DNA of 64,000 nucleotides, taken from assembly GCF_000488275.1 (NCBI RefSeq), contig NZ_KI530763.1, forward strand, positions 62,001 to 126,000. The letters are read 5' to 3'. This DNA is from Acinetobacter brisouii CIP 110357 (GTDB lineage Bacteria; Pseudomonadota; Gammaproteobacteria; Pseudomonadales; Moraxellaceae). Below are positions 36,019-45,636 of this stretch, one piece after another; position 1 is the stretch's first letter; every line of letters starts with the position of its first letter. The notes below the pieces were generated by a model. That model was not told the DNA's origin. It saw nothing but the letters and a program-made list of their open reading frames with translations, and ran no database searches. Position numbers and translations under genes: made by a program.

Positions 36019-38226
36019 ATGTTTATGCCTTTACCATTTCGGATTCGAGTTGCTATTCCTGTTCATTTATATGACTGTTTTGATTACACCTTGAGTGCAG
36101 AGCAGTATCAGCAGGCAGAAATGGGCGCACGTGTAGCAGTTCCATTCGGGGCGCGGCATTGTATTGGCATCATTGTGGAAAAACTGGCAGCCGATGAACC
36201 GCTTGACCCACGTTTTGAGTTAAAAGCCATTCATGCCTTACTGGATCAGCACAGCTTGCTGGATGCCAATCATCTGAAACTATTGCATTGGGCAGCGTTG
36301 TACTATCATTTTCCCCTCGGAGAAGTGTTGCCCGTGGCCTTTCCAACGCTGCTGCGTCAGGGCAAACCCTATGATGTTTTGGCAAAAATCTGGGTACTCA
36401 CAGATCCTCAAGCTGACGTGGCATTTAAGAATGCGCATCGTCAGCAAGAAGCCTACAAAATTTTAAAACTCAAACCACACGGTACACCACAGCATATTTT
36501 AAATGCCAGCGGGATTGAAAATAAAACCCTTGAAGCCCTCGCCAAAAAAGGGATTGCTCATGCAGAATATCAGCATCAGGAGATTAAAAACGAGCCTGTA
36601 CAACTGGCACAACTACCACTGAAAGCCAATACTGACCAAAGCAAAGCCATTCAAAGTATTTTAAAGGCACAGCAACAGTTTCAGGCATTTTTACTGGATG
36701 GGATTACAGGCAGCGGTAAAACCGAAGTGTATTTGCAAGTCATGTACGAAGTACTGAAAAAAGGCAAACAGGTCTTGGTGCTGGTGCCCGAAATTGGGCT
36801 GACCCCGCAAACCATTCATCGTTTTCAGTCGCGTTTTCACGGTCATACCGTGCTGCTCCATTCTGGGTTAAGCGATGCACAGCGTTTACAAGCATGGCAA
36901 CAGGCACAAACGGGACACGCTTCGATTATTTTGGGAACGCGCTCTGCTATTTTCACCCCACTGCCCAATCTTGGCTTGATCATTTTAGATGAAGAACATG
37001 ATCTGTCTTTTAAACAGCAGGAAGGCTTTCGCTATCACACCCGTGAAGTCGCCTTGTATCGGGCACATCTGCAACATTGCCCAATTATTTTAGGTTCAGC
37101 CACCCCAAGTATGGAAAGCTATGCCTTGGTCGAGCAAGGCAAACTGACACATTTGCAACTCAACCAGCGCGCGGGTCATGCTGTCTTACCGCAAATGCAC
37201 ATTATTGACCTGAAAATTGCCCAGAAACAACATGGGCTGAGTCAGCAGTTAATTCAGCAGATTCGGCAGCGGCTTGAGAAAAAACAGCAGGTTTTAATCT
37301 TTCTAAATCGGCGAGGTTATGCACCTGTTCTGATTTGCGAGCAATGTGCATGGCTAGCGAACTGCCCACGTTGCGATGCGCATTTCACCTTGCACACCAA
37401 GCCCTATCAGCATTTGCACTGTCACCACTGCGGTCTGGTACAGCGTTTACCTGAGCGCTGCCCTGCCTGTAACCATGAGAGCTTAAAACCGATTGGCATG
37501 GGCACAGTCAAAATTGAAGAAGCCCTCCAAGAACTGTTTCCTGAATACCCTGTGCTACGAGTTGACCGTGACAGTACCAGTCGGGTGGGAAGCTGGCAGA
37601 AAATTTATGATCAGATTCAGCAAAATCAACCGCTCATTTTATTGGGTACACAAATGCTGGCCAAAGGGCATCATTTTCCGTATGTCAGTCTGGTGGCACT
37701 TCTGGATATTGATGCTGGCTTGCTCAGCGTTGACTTTCGTGCCACAGAACGCACTGCGCAATTGATTATTCAAGTCGCAGGACGTGCAGGACGCGGTGAA
37801 CACAAAGGTGATGTGCTAATTCAAACCTTACGCCCCGAGCATCCCCTGTTTCATATGCTGCTAGAAAAAGACTACCGCTACTTTGCCCAGCACACCCTCA
37901 AAGAACGCAAACTGGCACAATTTCCGCCGTATCGCTACACAATGCTGGTGCGTAGTCAAACTCGCAATGCCACCGACAATCAGGCATTTTTACAGCAGAT
38001 TGCCAACCAGCTTCGTAACGCCGCAGGCAACGAAATCGAGATTTGGGGGCCAATTCCTGCGCCGATGGAACGTAAGGCGGGACGCCATCAGGCACATTTA
38101 CTCCTGTTGGCAACAGATCGTACCCGCTTGCACATGCACGTGCGAGCTTGGTGGGCAGAAGTCATACAACAACAGCCGAAAAATATCCGAGTTTCGATTG
38201 ATGTCGATCCACAGGAATTGAACTAA
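36019..38226 (+). CDS. priA: Primosomal replication protein N' (PriA helicase)
   Basis: About 735 residues, normal length. It restarts collapsed forks by loading DnaB. The N-terminal 3'-end-binding domain starts FRIRVAIPVHLYDCFDYTL. Helicase motifs include Walker A GITGSGKTEV, DEEH (ILDEEHDLSFK) and the GSATPS motif III. Two zinc knuckles follow (CEQCAWLANCPRC and CHHCGLVQRLPERCPAC), then QMLAKGHHFPYV and QVAGRAGR. Three starts (GTG 36016, ATG 36019, ATG 36025) are possible; no clear Shine-Dalgarno decides. Confidence 0.93.
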   Translation: MFMPLPFRIRVAIPVHLYDCFDYTLSAEQYQQAEMGARVAVPFGARHCIGIIVEKLAADEPLDPRFELKAIHALLDQHSLLDANHLKLLHWAALYYHFPLGEVLPVAFPTLLRQGKPYDVLAKIWVLTDPQADVAFKNAHRQQEAYKILKLKPHGTPQHILNASGIENKTLEALAKKGIAHAEYQHQEIKNEPVQLAQLPLKANTDQSKAIQSILKAQQQFQAFLLDGITGSGKTEVYLQVMYEVLKKGKQVLVLVPEIGLTPQTIHRFQSRFHGHTVLLHSGLSDAQRLQAWQQAQTGHASIILGTRSAIFTPLPNLGLIILDEEHDLSFKQQEGFRYHTREVALYRAHLQHCPIILGSATPSMESYALVEQGKLTHLQLNQRAGHAVLPQMHIIDLKIAQKQHGLSQQLIQQIRQRLEKKQQVLIFLNRRGYAPVLICEQCAWLANCPRCDAHFTLHTKPYQHLHCHHCGLVQRLPERCPACNHESLKPIGMGTVKIEEALQELFPEYPVLRVDRDSTSRVGSWQKIYDQIQQNQPLILLGTQMLAKGHHFPYVSLVALLDIDAGLLSVDFRATERTAQLIIQVAGRAGRGEHKGDVLIQTLRPEHPLFHMLLEKDYRYFAQHTLKERKLAQFPPYRYTMLVRSQTRNATDNQAFLQQIANQLRNAAGNEIEIWGPIPAPMERKAGRHQAHLLLLATDRTRLHMHVRAWWAEVIQQQPKNIRVSIDVDPQELN

Positions 38227-38361
38227 CACAACTACGACCATTTACGGGCATTGTCTGCAATATTGCTGTTTATAATATATGGATCAAAGAGATAAAGTTG
38301 GCTACTTGACTCGATGTTTGGGTTTGGTTGATGTTCTGCTGTTCAATATTAAGGCTGATTC

Positions 38362-40203
38362 ATGTCACTACTCCTGCAAATCACGATTTTTTTGGGTGCT
38401 GCCCTGTTACTGGTTCCATTGGGGAAGCGTTTTGGTCTGGCCACAGTTTTAGGCTATTTATTCACGGGAATTATTTTAGGGCCGAGTGTCTTCAATATCG
38501 CCAGTGACGCCGATGCGATTATGAACATGGCAGAGTTTGGCGTGATTTTGCTGATGTTCCTGATCGGGCTTGAGTTACGTCCGCAGCGTTTATGGCAGTT
38601 ACGCGAATCCATTTTTGCGATGGGTAGCCTGCAAGTGCTCGGGACAGGCATCGTGATCATGCCAATTCTATATTTCGGGCTGCATTTGTCGCTTGCCAGT
38701 AGTTTTGTGATTGGTTTTGCCCTTGCGCTGTCTTCTACCGCCTTTGTGCTGCAACTGCTCAGCGAAAAACAACAGCTGAATACCACTTATGGGCAAAAAG
38801 CCTTTTCAGTGTTGCTGTTTCAGGATATTGCCGCCATTCCATTGCTGGCCACCATTCCAATTTTGGCAGGCAACCAGTCTGCTCATCACGGCATTGCCTA
38901 TTTCGCAGCGATTCTTGCCACCTTTAGCGGTTTGTTTTTATTTAGTCGTTTTGTCATGCGCCCGTTTTTTCGCTTTGTTGCCAAAAGTGGCGCCAGTGAA
39001 CTGATTACTGCGGTGGCACTATTTATTGTGCTGTCGGTGGTACTGCTGATGCAAACCCTCGGCATTAGCGTCACACTCGGAGCATTTTTAACAGGTGTGT
39101 TACTGGCAGATTCCGAATTTCGGCATGAACTTGAAGCCAGCATTGCACCATTTAAAGGCTTGCTACTGGGCTTGTTTTTTATGACCGTGGGCATGACCAC
39201 ACAGCTTTCTTTGCTACAAACCATGCCTGAAATCATCGTGGGTGGTGCGGTTGCCCTGTTACTGATTAAAGCCAGCATTATGACGCTGATTGGGCGTTAT
39301 TATCATAACAACTGGAAAAACAGCCTGTTGCTGGGGACTTGTCTGGCGCAAGGTGGTGAATTTGCTTTTGTGGTGCTCACCACTGCCCAAGATGCGGGTG
39401 TATTGAAAAGCCATTTGCTCGAACCTGTCAGCCTGATCGTGACGCTTTCCATGACCTTAACCCCACTGCTGTACTGGGTGGTGAGTCGCTGGATTGCACC
39501 ACGTTTTGACCGTCAGGAACAGCCTGCCTACGATGACATTCCCAATCAGCATAATCCGATGATTATTGCGGGGTTTGGGCGTTTCGGGCAGATTATTGCG
39601 CGGGTTGCCCGTCTGCAACATATTCCCTTTACCGCGATTGACCATAGCCTGCAACAAATCGACTTTGTACGCAAATACGGCGGCACACTGTACTATGGTG
39701 ATGTGACCCAGCCTGAAATCTTGCGCTCGGCGGGCATTGAACATGTCAAAATTTTTATTCTGGCGATTGATGATGTCGAAGACTCGCTCAATGTGGCTCG
39801 GCACATTACCCTGAACTATCCGAATATTACCCTGCTGGCTCGGGCACGTGACCGCCATCATGTACATTTGCTACGAGATTTGGGCGTGCATTATATTTGG
39901 CGCGAAACCTATTTATCATCACTGGGTATGGCATATCGTGCCTTACGTGAACTGGGCATTGATGATGCCACGGCGTATCAGAAAATCGAGCTGTTCCGTG
40001 ATTACGATGAAAAGCTGTTATTGGAACAGCAAAATATTTACAATGATGAACAGAAAATCTTTGAAACACACCGTAATGCACTGGCTGAACTGGAACATCT
40101 GTTTGAAAGTGATGCCTTTGCTGAAAATAAAAGCGATGATGTCAATTTACGTCGCGGTTTAGATCAACAACGCATCAATGTGGCACGGGATGAGTCTGAG
40201 TAA
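38362..40203 (+). CDS. Kef-type (CPA2) potassium/proton antiporter with TrkA-N domain
   Basis: 613 residues. About twelve N-terminal transmembrane helices include the family's GYLFTGIILGPSVF and the ALSSTAFVLQLL unwound-helix region. A TrkA-N nucleotide-binding domain starts near residue 398 (MIIAGFGRFGQIIARV), with an acidic residue later in the fold. This is the layout of KefB/KefC, which exchange K+ for H+ and are gated by glutathione adducts. KefF/KefG ancillary genes are not adjacent, so gating by glutathione cannot be inferred from context. The C-terminal ~50 residues are charged. A -10-like TATAAT is about 85 bases upstream. Confidence 0.85.
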   Translation: MSLLLQITIFLGAALLLVPLGKRFGLATVLGYLFTGIILGPSVFNIASDADAIMNMAEFGVILLMFLIGLELRPQRLWQLRESIFAMGSLQVLGTGIVIMPILYFGLHLSLASSFVIGFALALSSTAFVLQLLSEKQQLNTTYGQKAFSVLLFQDIAAIPLLATIPILAGNQSAHHGIAYFAAILATFSGLFLFSRFVMRPFFRFVAKSGASELITAVALFIVLSVVLLMQTLGISVTLGAFLTGVLLADSEFRHELEASIAPFKGLLLGLFFMTVGMTTQLSLLQTMPEIIVGGAVALLLIKASIMTLIGRYYHNNWKNSLLLGTCLAQGGEFAFVVLTTAQDAGVLKSHLLEPVSLIVTLSMTLTPLLYWVVSRWIAPRFDRQEQPAYDDIPNQHNPMIIAGFGRFGQIIARVARLQHIPFTAIDHSLQQIDFVRKYGGTLYYGDVTQPEILRSAGIEHVKIFILAIDDVEDSLNVARHITLNYPNITLLARARDRHHVHLLRDLGVHYIWRETYLSSLGMAYRALRELGIDDATAYQKIELFRDYDEKLLLEQQNIYNDEQKIFETHRNALAELEHLFESDAFAENKSDDVNLRRGLDQQRINVARDESE

Positions 40204-40253
40204 CTTGTGTTTTATAATATCATCTCCATTAAGACAGGGTCTTGGAGAAATAT

Positions 40254-41129
40254 ATGTCTAATTTACGTCAACGCTTTTATATTGAAAACTGCCCTGTTCG
40301 TGGCGAAGTGGTTCATCTGGAAGAAACTCTGCAAACCATTTTGCAGCAGCGTCAGTATCCACAAGCTGTACAGATTTTACTGGGTGAAATGCTCAGTGCC
40401 ACAGCGCTACTTGCCAGTACCTTAAAAATCAAGGGACGCATCAGCCTGCAAATTCAGGCACAAGGCACGTTTAAATGGGCGATGGCAGAATGTAACCATT
40501 TGGGTGAAGTGCGTGCTTTAGCCGACTTTGAAGCAGATCCACGTTTTGAACAGGCTACAGATAGCAGCACAGTATTATCTGCACTGCACCAACCAGTTTT
40601 GTTTATCAATATCGAACCTGAGTTTGGCGAGCGTTATCAGGGGATTGTACCTTTAGATCAGCCAAATCTGGCAAGCTGCCTGATGCAGTACTATGATTTG
40701 TCAGCACAAATTCCAACGCATATTGTCTTGGCAAGCAATGAAAAACGCACAGGTGGTTTACTGATTCAGCTTCTGCCGCGCAACAGCGAAGAAGAACAGC
40801 GTTTTGTCGATGAAGACTTGTGGCCTCGTCTGATTATGCTGACCGAAACTCTGAAAGATGAAGAACTCACCGACCTAAGCGCCAATGAAATTCTATACCG
40901 TTTATATAACGAAGAAGATGTGCGTTTACCGGAACTGGAACAACTTCAATTTGGTTGCACCTGTTCTAAAGAAAAATGTGCCAATGCCCTGATTCAGATT
41001 GGCGTTTCTGCAGTCAAAGAAACTCTGGAATTTCAAAACCCAATCGAGATGGACTGCCAGTTCTGCAACACCAAATATCAATTTACTGCTGAAGAAGCGC
41101 TTGGTTTGTTTGGCGAGCATCTCAGTTAA
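40254..41129 (+). CDS. hslO: Redox-regulated chaperone Hsp33
   Basis: 291 residues from the ATG at 40254, which has GGAG six bases upstream; a TTG 12 bases earlier is rejected. The C-terminal redox switch is CTCSKEKC and DCQFCNTKY (C-x-C and C-x2-C), which release zinc and form disulfides on oxidative stress. The core domain has the VRGEVVHLEETL and EKRTGGLLIQLLP segments. It follows the Kef gene by 50 bases; a separate promoter is possible. A 12-bp hairpin follows the stop. Confidence 0.94.
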   Translation: MSNLRQRFYIENCPVRGEVVHLEETLQTILQQRQYPQAVQILLGEMLSATALLASTLKIKGRISLQIQAQGTFKWAMAECNHLGEVRALADFEADPRFEQATDSSTVLSALHQPVLFINIEPEFGERYQGIVPLDQPNLASCLMQYYDLSAQIPTHIVLASNEKRTGGLLIQLLPRNSEEEQRFVDEDLWPRLIMLTETLKDEELTDLSANEILYRLYNEEDVRLPELEQLQFGCTCSKEKCANALIQIGVSAVKETLEFQNPIEMDCQFCNTKYQFTAEEALGLFGEHLS

Positions 41130-41143
41130 ATGACTAAACCTAA

Positions 41144-41172
41144 GATGAATTGAAGAACTGCTTCAATTCATC
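41144..41172 (+). terminator. Strong hairpin after hslO
   Basis: GATGAATTGAAG and CTTCAATTCATC form a 12-bp perfect stem around a five-base loop, 15 bases after the hslO stop. There is no T-run, so it may be a weak or factor-assisted terminator. Confidence 0.5.
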
Positions 41173-41222
41173 TACTTACAGGTAGCATCCCTCACATGGG
41201 ATATAAAAATTAATTTCATAAA

Positions 41223-41399
41223 CTAATCTGCACCCATCAAATTTTCTACTGACGATAATCTGCCTTTAGCCACATTCAGCTCAATAGAGCAACTCATTGC
41301 ATTGAGTCTCACAACAAAACCCAGAAACCATATTTTGTGAAAATACTTCTGTGCGATGAATTTTAAAATTTCACGATCTGTATATTCAATTGAATGCAC
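41223..41399 (-). pseudogene. Candidate small or broken gene on the minus strand between hslO and cbpA
   Basis: The frame from a GTG at 41399 to TAG at 41223 encodes 58 residues with coding-like composition (HSIEYTDREILKFIAQKYF, then VVRLNAMSCSIELNVAKG). The same frame continues upstream through one TAG to an ATG at 41432 (MKRFL, stop), so it may be a gene interrupted by a nonsense codon rather than a GTG-start gene. A weak AGG precedes the GTG. I do not recognise it. The remaining bases of this 339-base gap hold only the hslO hairpin and the cbpA promoter region. Confidence 0.33.
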
Positions 41400-41406
41400 A
41401 ACGCCT

Positions 41407-41434
41407 GTTGAAATCTATAAAAATCGTTTCATAA
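41407..41434 (+). promoter_or_regulatory. Possible heat-shock-type promoter of cbpA
   Basis: GTTGAAA (41407-41413) resembles the sigma-32 -35 box, with TTTCATAA (41427-41434) as a poor -10, 35 bases before the cbpA start. Placement suits a co-chaperone, but the match is partial. Confidence 0.25.
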
Positions 41435-41468
41435 TGATGAAAAGATAACCATAAGCAGCGATGAAGCT

Positions 41469-42398
41469 ATGCCAAAAAATTACTACGAAGAACTAGGAGT
41501 CAACCGCAAGGCGAGCGCAGACGAAATCAAAAAAGCCTATCGCAAACTGGCGCGTAAATACCATCCTGACATTAGCAAAGAAAGTGATGCTGAAGCCAAA
41601 ATGCAAGCCATCAATGTCGCCTATGACACGCTCAGCAACCCTGAAAAAAAAGCAGAATATGATCAAATGTTAGATCATCCACAGGGCTTTGCTGGTTTTG
41701 GTGGGCAAGCAGGTCAAGGCGGTTTTGATGAAGCCCAGTTTTATCGTCAGGGCAATGCCTCAGATTTTCATGGTTTTGAAGATTTATTTGGGCGGTTTGG
41801 GTCAGGTTTTGGTGGGGCGCAGCGTAAGCAGTCTTCTTATCGGGGGGAAGATCAACATGCCAGCATAGAAGTGCCAATTGATGTGGCATATCACGGTACA
41901 ACCCAACAAATTACACTACAGATTCCTACCATCAATGCCTATGGCGAACCTGAAGTCCAGCGTAAAACCTTGCAAGTCAAGATTCCCAAAGGCATGAAAG
42001 AAGGTCAGCAAATTCGCCTGTCTGGTCAAGGTCAGGTCGGAATACGTGGTGGAGCCAGCGGTGACCTGTATATTGAAATTCGTTACCAAGATACCGACAG
42101 CGTTCGGGTTGAAGGCAGTGATGTCTATGTGACTGTGCCAATTAGCCCTTGGGAAGCCGCACTTGGACATGGCATCACCGTAAATACGCCTGCAGGTGCG
42201 TTACAGGTCAACATTCCTAAAAATGCAAAACAGGGCCAACAATTACGTTTAAAAGACAAAGGCATTCCCAATAAAACCGCAGGACATTTATATCTAGTTC
42301 TCAATATCGTCTTTCCAACTGCTCACAATGAGCAACAGCAACATGCTTATCAACAATTGGCGGCAAGTTTTCCAGACTTTAATCCGCGTCAAGGCTAA
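41469..42398 (+). CDS. cbpA: Curved-DNA-binding J-domain co-chaperone CbpA
   Basis: 309 residues. The N-terminal J domain ([20 protein letters not shown]) has the HPD triad in KYHPDIS. A Gly/Phe-rich linker (about 75-110) is followed by the DnaJ C-terminal substrate-binding domains ([22 protein letters not shown]). The cysteine-rich zinc domain of DnaJ is absent, which makes it CbpA rather than DnaJ. It stimulates DnaK and binds curved DNA in stationary phase. Its modulator cbpM follows after 11 bases. Confidence 0.93.
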   Translation: MPKNYYEELGVNRKASADEIKKAYRKLARKYHPDISKESDAEAKMQAINVAYDTLSNPEKKAEYDQMLDHPQGFAGFGGQAGQGGFDEAQFYRQGNASDFHGFEDLFGRFGSGFGGAQRKQSSYRGEDQHASIEVPIDVAYHGTTQQITLQIPTINAYGEPEVQRKTLQVKIPKGMKEGQQIRLSGQGQVGIRGGASGDLYIEIRYQDTDSVRVEGSDVYVTVPISPWEAALGHGITVNTPAGALQVNIPKNAKQGQQLRLKDKGIPNKTAGHLYLVLNIVFPTAHNEQQQHAYQQLAASFPDFNPRQG

Positions 42399-42409
42399 GG
42401 AGTTGAGCT

Positions 42410-42742
42410 ATGACTACTATCTATTATCGTGAAATTCTCTGTGATGACTGCACCGATTCGGAAATCATGGATGACCAACTCAGTTTCACTTTGGCCCAAT
42501 TTGCTGAGACATGTGGGCAATCGCCAGAATGGATTCTGCAACTACTCGAATACGATATATTACCCACCCGTTCCGACACGGCAGAGCATGTTTTTTTAGG
42601 TGAAGATCTCAGTCGGGCACGCCGAGCCTATCGTTTACAACGAGACTTTGACGCCTCATTTTCAGCCGTTGCCATGATGCTCGACCTAATTGATGAAGTG
42701 CAAAAACTGCGTAAGCAGGTCAGACATGCAAACTTCGAATAA
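42410..42742 (+). CDS. cbpM: Chaperone modulator CbpM
   Basis: 110-residue MerR-like helical protein that binds the J domain of CbpA and inhibits both its chaperone partnership and DNA binding. The family features are SFTLAQFAETCGQSPEWILQLLEYDIL, the FLGEDLSRARRAYRLQRDF block and a C-terminal leucine-rich helix. AAGGAG lies seven bases before the ATG. It is the second gene of the cbpA operon. Confidence 0.92.
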   Translation: MTTIYYREILCDDCTDSEIMDDQLSFTLAQFAETCGQSPEWILQLLEYDILPTRSDTAEHVFLGEDLSRARRAYRLQRDFDASFSAVAMMLDLIDEVQKLRKQVRHANFE

Positions 42743-42914
42743 GCGGAGAATTTTTACAAAATACTGGAATATTTTTTATACAAAGTACTGTAAAAAAACC
42801 AAATAATCACATAAGATTTATAAGGAATTAAAAAACTCACAAGCAGTATAAATTGCGTTGCATTTGTTGATGCGGTGCAAATATAACAATCTAATATTTA
42901 CACAAGGAGCAACC

Positions 42915-43133
42915 ATGTTTCCAGAATATCGCGCACTCATTAGCAAGTTAAAACAGGAAGATGCTCATTTTTCCAAACTGTTTGACGAACACAACGCACT
43001 TGATCATGAAATCATTCGTTTAGAGCAAGATCCCGTGACTTCTGGACTAGAAGAAATTGAAACGCTCAAACTGAAAAAACTTAAATTAAAAGAAGAACTG
43101 TACGATATGTTGAAACGTGCAGATGATGTCTAA
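42915..43133 (+). CDS. YdcH family (DUF465) small protein
   Basis: 72 residues; the ATG at 42915 has AAGGAG five to six bases upstream, and the longer frame from 42858 is rejected. The pattern EYRALISKLKQEDAHFSKLFDEHNALDHEI, then LKLKKLKLKEELY, is the YdcH/DUF465 helical hairpin. Function is unknown. It ends in a terminator and is monocistronic. Confidence 0.88.
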   Translation: MFPEYRALISKLKQEDAHFSKLFDEHNALDHEIIRLEQDPVTSGLEEIETLKLKKLKLKEELYDMLKRADDV

Positions 43134-43155
43134 TCAAAACAGACTTCGATGACAT

Positions 43156-43188
43156 TAAAAAAGACGGGTAATAGCTCGTCTTTTTTTA
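43156..43188 (+). terminator. Terminator of the ydcH-like gene
   Basis: AAAAAAGACG and CGTCTTTTTT form the stem around an 11-base loop, with T7. The left A-run makes it usable also on the minus strand, for the HAD gene. Confidence 0.85.
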
Positions 43189-43228
43189 TTGTGGATCCAA
43201 TAAGCTCAATACTCAGCATCAAGCCAGT

Positions 43229-44074
43229 TTAAGCACTCTTTTTATGTAACATCTGAAATAGCGACTCACCAAACAAAACCTGATCGATTACATCCAGAAC
43301 CGCTTCTTGCTGGTTACTTTTTTCAGTGACAAAGTTAGCGGCCTGTTTCAGCTCATCGACGGCATTGGCAACTGCAAAGCCATAACCTGACTGTTTCACC
43401 ATTTCAAGGTCATTGTAGTTATCACCAATCGCCAAGACTTGATCATTCGAGACTTTCCAGCGTTGTTGCAGCAACTGCAAACCGTGTGCTTTGTGACGAT
43501 TTGGAACAATCAGGTCAATAAAGCCAAAACCACTCGATACCATTTTGACCGAACCATCTGCAATAAAGTCACACCATTGCAAGTCTTCGCAGAGTTCAGC
43601 AAAATCATAATCTCGGGTATCTAAAGTCACCTTACAGATATGGTCTTGCACCTGTGCCAAATCTGGAAGCTGTTGCAATGACTTAAAGTATTTATTGAGT
43701 TTTTCCAGATTTTGCTCTGGAACGGCATGATCAATATACGCGCCTTGCTTACCACATAAAATCAGTGAACTGGCATAACGCTCGGCAATTTGCGTACGCA
43801 TACGCTCGACCAAGTCCGAAGAAAAATGTGCAAAGGAAACTTCTTCTTCAGCATCCATGACGTATGCGCCATTTTCAGAGACGAAAGCAATCTGGTGAGC
43901 AATTTCAGGAAAGTAATTTTTGAGAGTGGAGAGTTGATTGCCACTGGCAACAACAAAATGAATACCACGTTGTTGAAGTTGTTGATACTGTTTTAAAAAG
44001 CGTGCTTTGTTATATTTTTTATCTTCGTTAAGAAAAGTTCCATCCATATCTACTACAATAATTTTAACTGTCAT
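43229..44074 (-). CDS. Cof-type HAD-IIB phosphatase
   Basis: 281 residues. HAD motif I is VVDMDGTFLN, motif II is in VVASGNQ, and the motif III/IV region is IGDNYNDLEMV with the GYGFAVANA sequence. The IIB cap domain fills the middle. Relatives (YidA, YbiV/SupH) dephosphorylate sugar phosphates or pyridoxal phosphate; the substrate is not evident. GAGGTG precedes the ATG. The CorA-family gene is upstream on the same strand but 248 bases away. Confidence 0.85.
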   Translation of the reverse strand: MTVKIIVVDMDGTFLNEDKKYNKARFLKQYQQLQQRGIHFVVASGNQLSTLKNYFPEIAHQIAFVSENGAYVMDAEEEVSFAHFSSDLVERMRTQIAERYASSLILCGKQGAYIDHAVPEQNLEKLNKYFKSLQQLPDLAQVQDHICKVTLDTRDYDFAELCEDLQWCDFIADGSVKMVSSGFGFIDLIVPNRHKAHGLQLLQQRWKVSNDQVLAIGDNYNDLEMVKQSGYGFAVANAVDELKQAANFVTEKSNQQEAVLDVIDQVLFGESLFQMLHKKSA

Positions 44075-44322
44075 TTACACCTCTGGTTTTGTTTTTGTTC
44101 ATCCCATTATGCACACAAAGGATTGCGGTTTTGTGAAAAAAATTAGACTAAAGGCGAATATTTTTAAGTTTTATTACAAAAGCATCAGTAAATAACGTTC
44201 AGTCTTGGCGAATCGCATGAGAATAAACGGTACAACATCCCTTTGACTTAAAATATATGACCATTCCTATAAAGCGATGCGATTTAGGCTAAGCGACTCG
44301 GTAGCCCCATAGCCTACCTGCT

Positions 44323-45546
44323 TTATTTAAATTTAGTGATCTTTTCAACTTCTTTCAGGGTCTGCTTAATTGGTTCGTAATCTAAAAACCAAAATAAGTT
44401 TACGCTACGATGATGGTGCTGCTGTGCAAGCATATCAATCACACTCTTTTCACCACGCCCCACCAAATGACGGCGATAAAAATATATGACCAGCAGCACG
44501 GTACACATGAGCATCACGATCAGCATGACCCAAAAACCAACAGGTGATTTCAAGCCTGGAATAAATTCAAAATTCATTCCATAAACTCCCGTCAACAAAG
44601 TTAAAGGCGCAAATACTGCGGTAATGATGGCTAAAATTCGCATATTTTCATTAGTCTGATTGGAAATCGCCGAAAAATGCAGATCAATTGCTGCCTGAAT
44701 CGAACTGCGCAAGCGTGCGGTATGTTTCTGAATCCGTTCAATATGGCTCACCAGATCGTTAATACGCACTAGCATAATATCGAGTGCTTCACGGTGTTGC
44801 TCGCCCACCAAATGGTGATAGTTTTCTACGATCTCATCCCGCAGTTCCTGCAAGGTTTCAATCTGTTCTTCACATAAATTTTCGACTTGCTGGAACGCCA
44901 TGTTTTCTTGCAACAACTGATGCCATTGTTTGAAATTCCCATGCCCTTGTAACAGCTCACGCTGCCAATACTCTACACGGCGCGTCAATGGTGACCGCAA
45001 TTCCAAATAATCATCAATCATGCTATTTAAAATGCGCAATGACAGATTCAGAGGGGTATTGGGAAGTTTACGTAGACGATTTTGTTCTTCAGGCGAACGA
45101 TGCATAAACCCATGCAAACGCTCAATATAATTTTCAATGGCTTTGTTGCCCTTCTCACGCACGGTCACCAATGCCCGTGAACTCATACAAAACCCAACAG
45201 GGGTTGTCACCAAACCAAAATCACTACTATGAGTTTCCGAGTTTTTATCAGTGAGGTTAATGCGATCATTCAGTGTAATCAGTTTACGAAAGATCAGGAA
45301 ATCATAATCTTCCATCGCATCAAAAGAACATGGATGCTCAATATTTAAAATATCCTGTACATGAAATTCATTTAAGGCCAAATTTGCCAAAGCATGTAGT
45401 TTTTCCTGCCATTCATCACTTTTACCGACCACATCCTGCCTTAAACAATCAACCCAGACAAAATCCAGCACATAAAATTCAGACTGTTCTTGGCTAATGA
45501 AGGCATAGTTTTCGTCGGGGTGATGGTAAAAGTAATAAATCTGCAT
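44323..45546 (-). CDS. CorA-family divalent cation transporter
   Basis: 407 residues. A long cytoplasmic N-terminal domain is followed by two C-terminal transmembrane helices joined by the YGMN motif (GVYGMNFEFIPG). The periplasmic loop after GMN carries EFIP, which is common in Mg/Co/Zn members. Transport of Mg2+, Co2+ or Zn2+ (ZntB-like) cannot be separated by eye. The long basic C-terminal tail after the last helix is a deviation from E. coli CorA. Downstream of pnp on the same strand, with a terminator between. Confidence 0.85.
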   Translation of the reverse strand: MQIYYFYHHPDENYAFISQEQSEFYVLDFVWVDCLRQDVVGKSDEWQEKLHALANLALNEFHVQDILNIEHPCSFDAMEDYDFLIFRKLITLNDRINLTDKNSETHSSDFGLVTTPVGFCMSSRALVTVREKGNKAIENYIERLHGFMHRSPEEQNRLRKLPNTPLNLSLRILNSMIDDYLELRSPLTRRVEYWQRELLQGHGNFKQWHQLLQENMAFQQVENLCEEQIETLQELRDEIVENYHHLVGEQHREALDIMLVRINDLVSHIERIQKHTARLRSSIQAAIDLHFSAISNQTNENMRILAIITAVFAPLTLLTGVYGMNFEFIPGLKSPVGFWVMLIVMLMCTVLLVIYFYRRHLVGRGEKSVIDMLAQQHHHRSVNLFWFLDYEPIKQTLKEVEKITKFK

Positions 45547-45586
45547 ATATTCACATTTAAAAATACATTAAAGTTTTTATCATGCC

Positions 45587-45617
45587 ATAAAAAAAGCCCG
45601 CTTCAAGCGGACTTTCT
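45587..45617 (-). terminator. Terminator of the rpsO-pnp transcript
   Basis: On the minus strand AAAGTCCGCTT and AAGCGGGCTTT form the stem (one G-U), followed by T7. It starts about 20 bases after the pnp stop. Confidence 0.88.
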
Positions 45618-45636
45618 TTATCAGACAACAGCGAGA

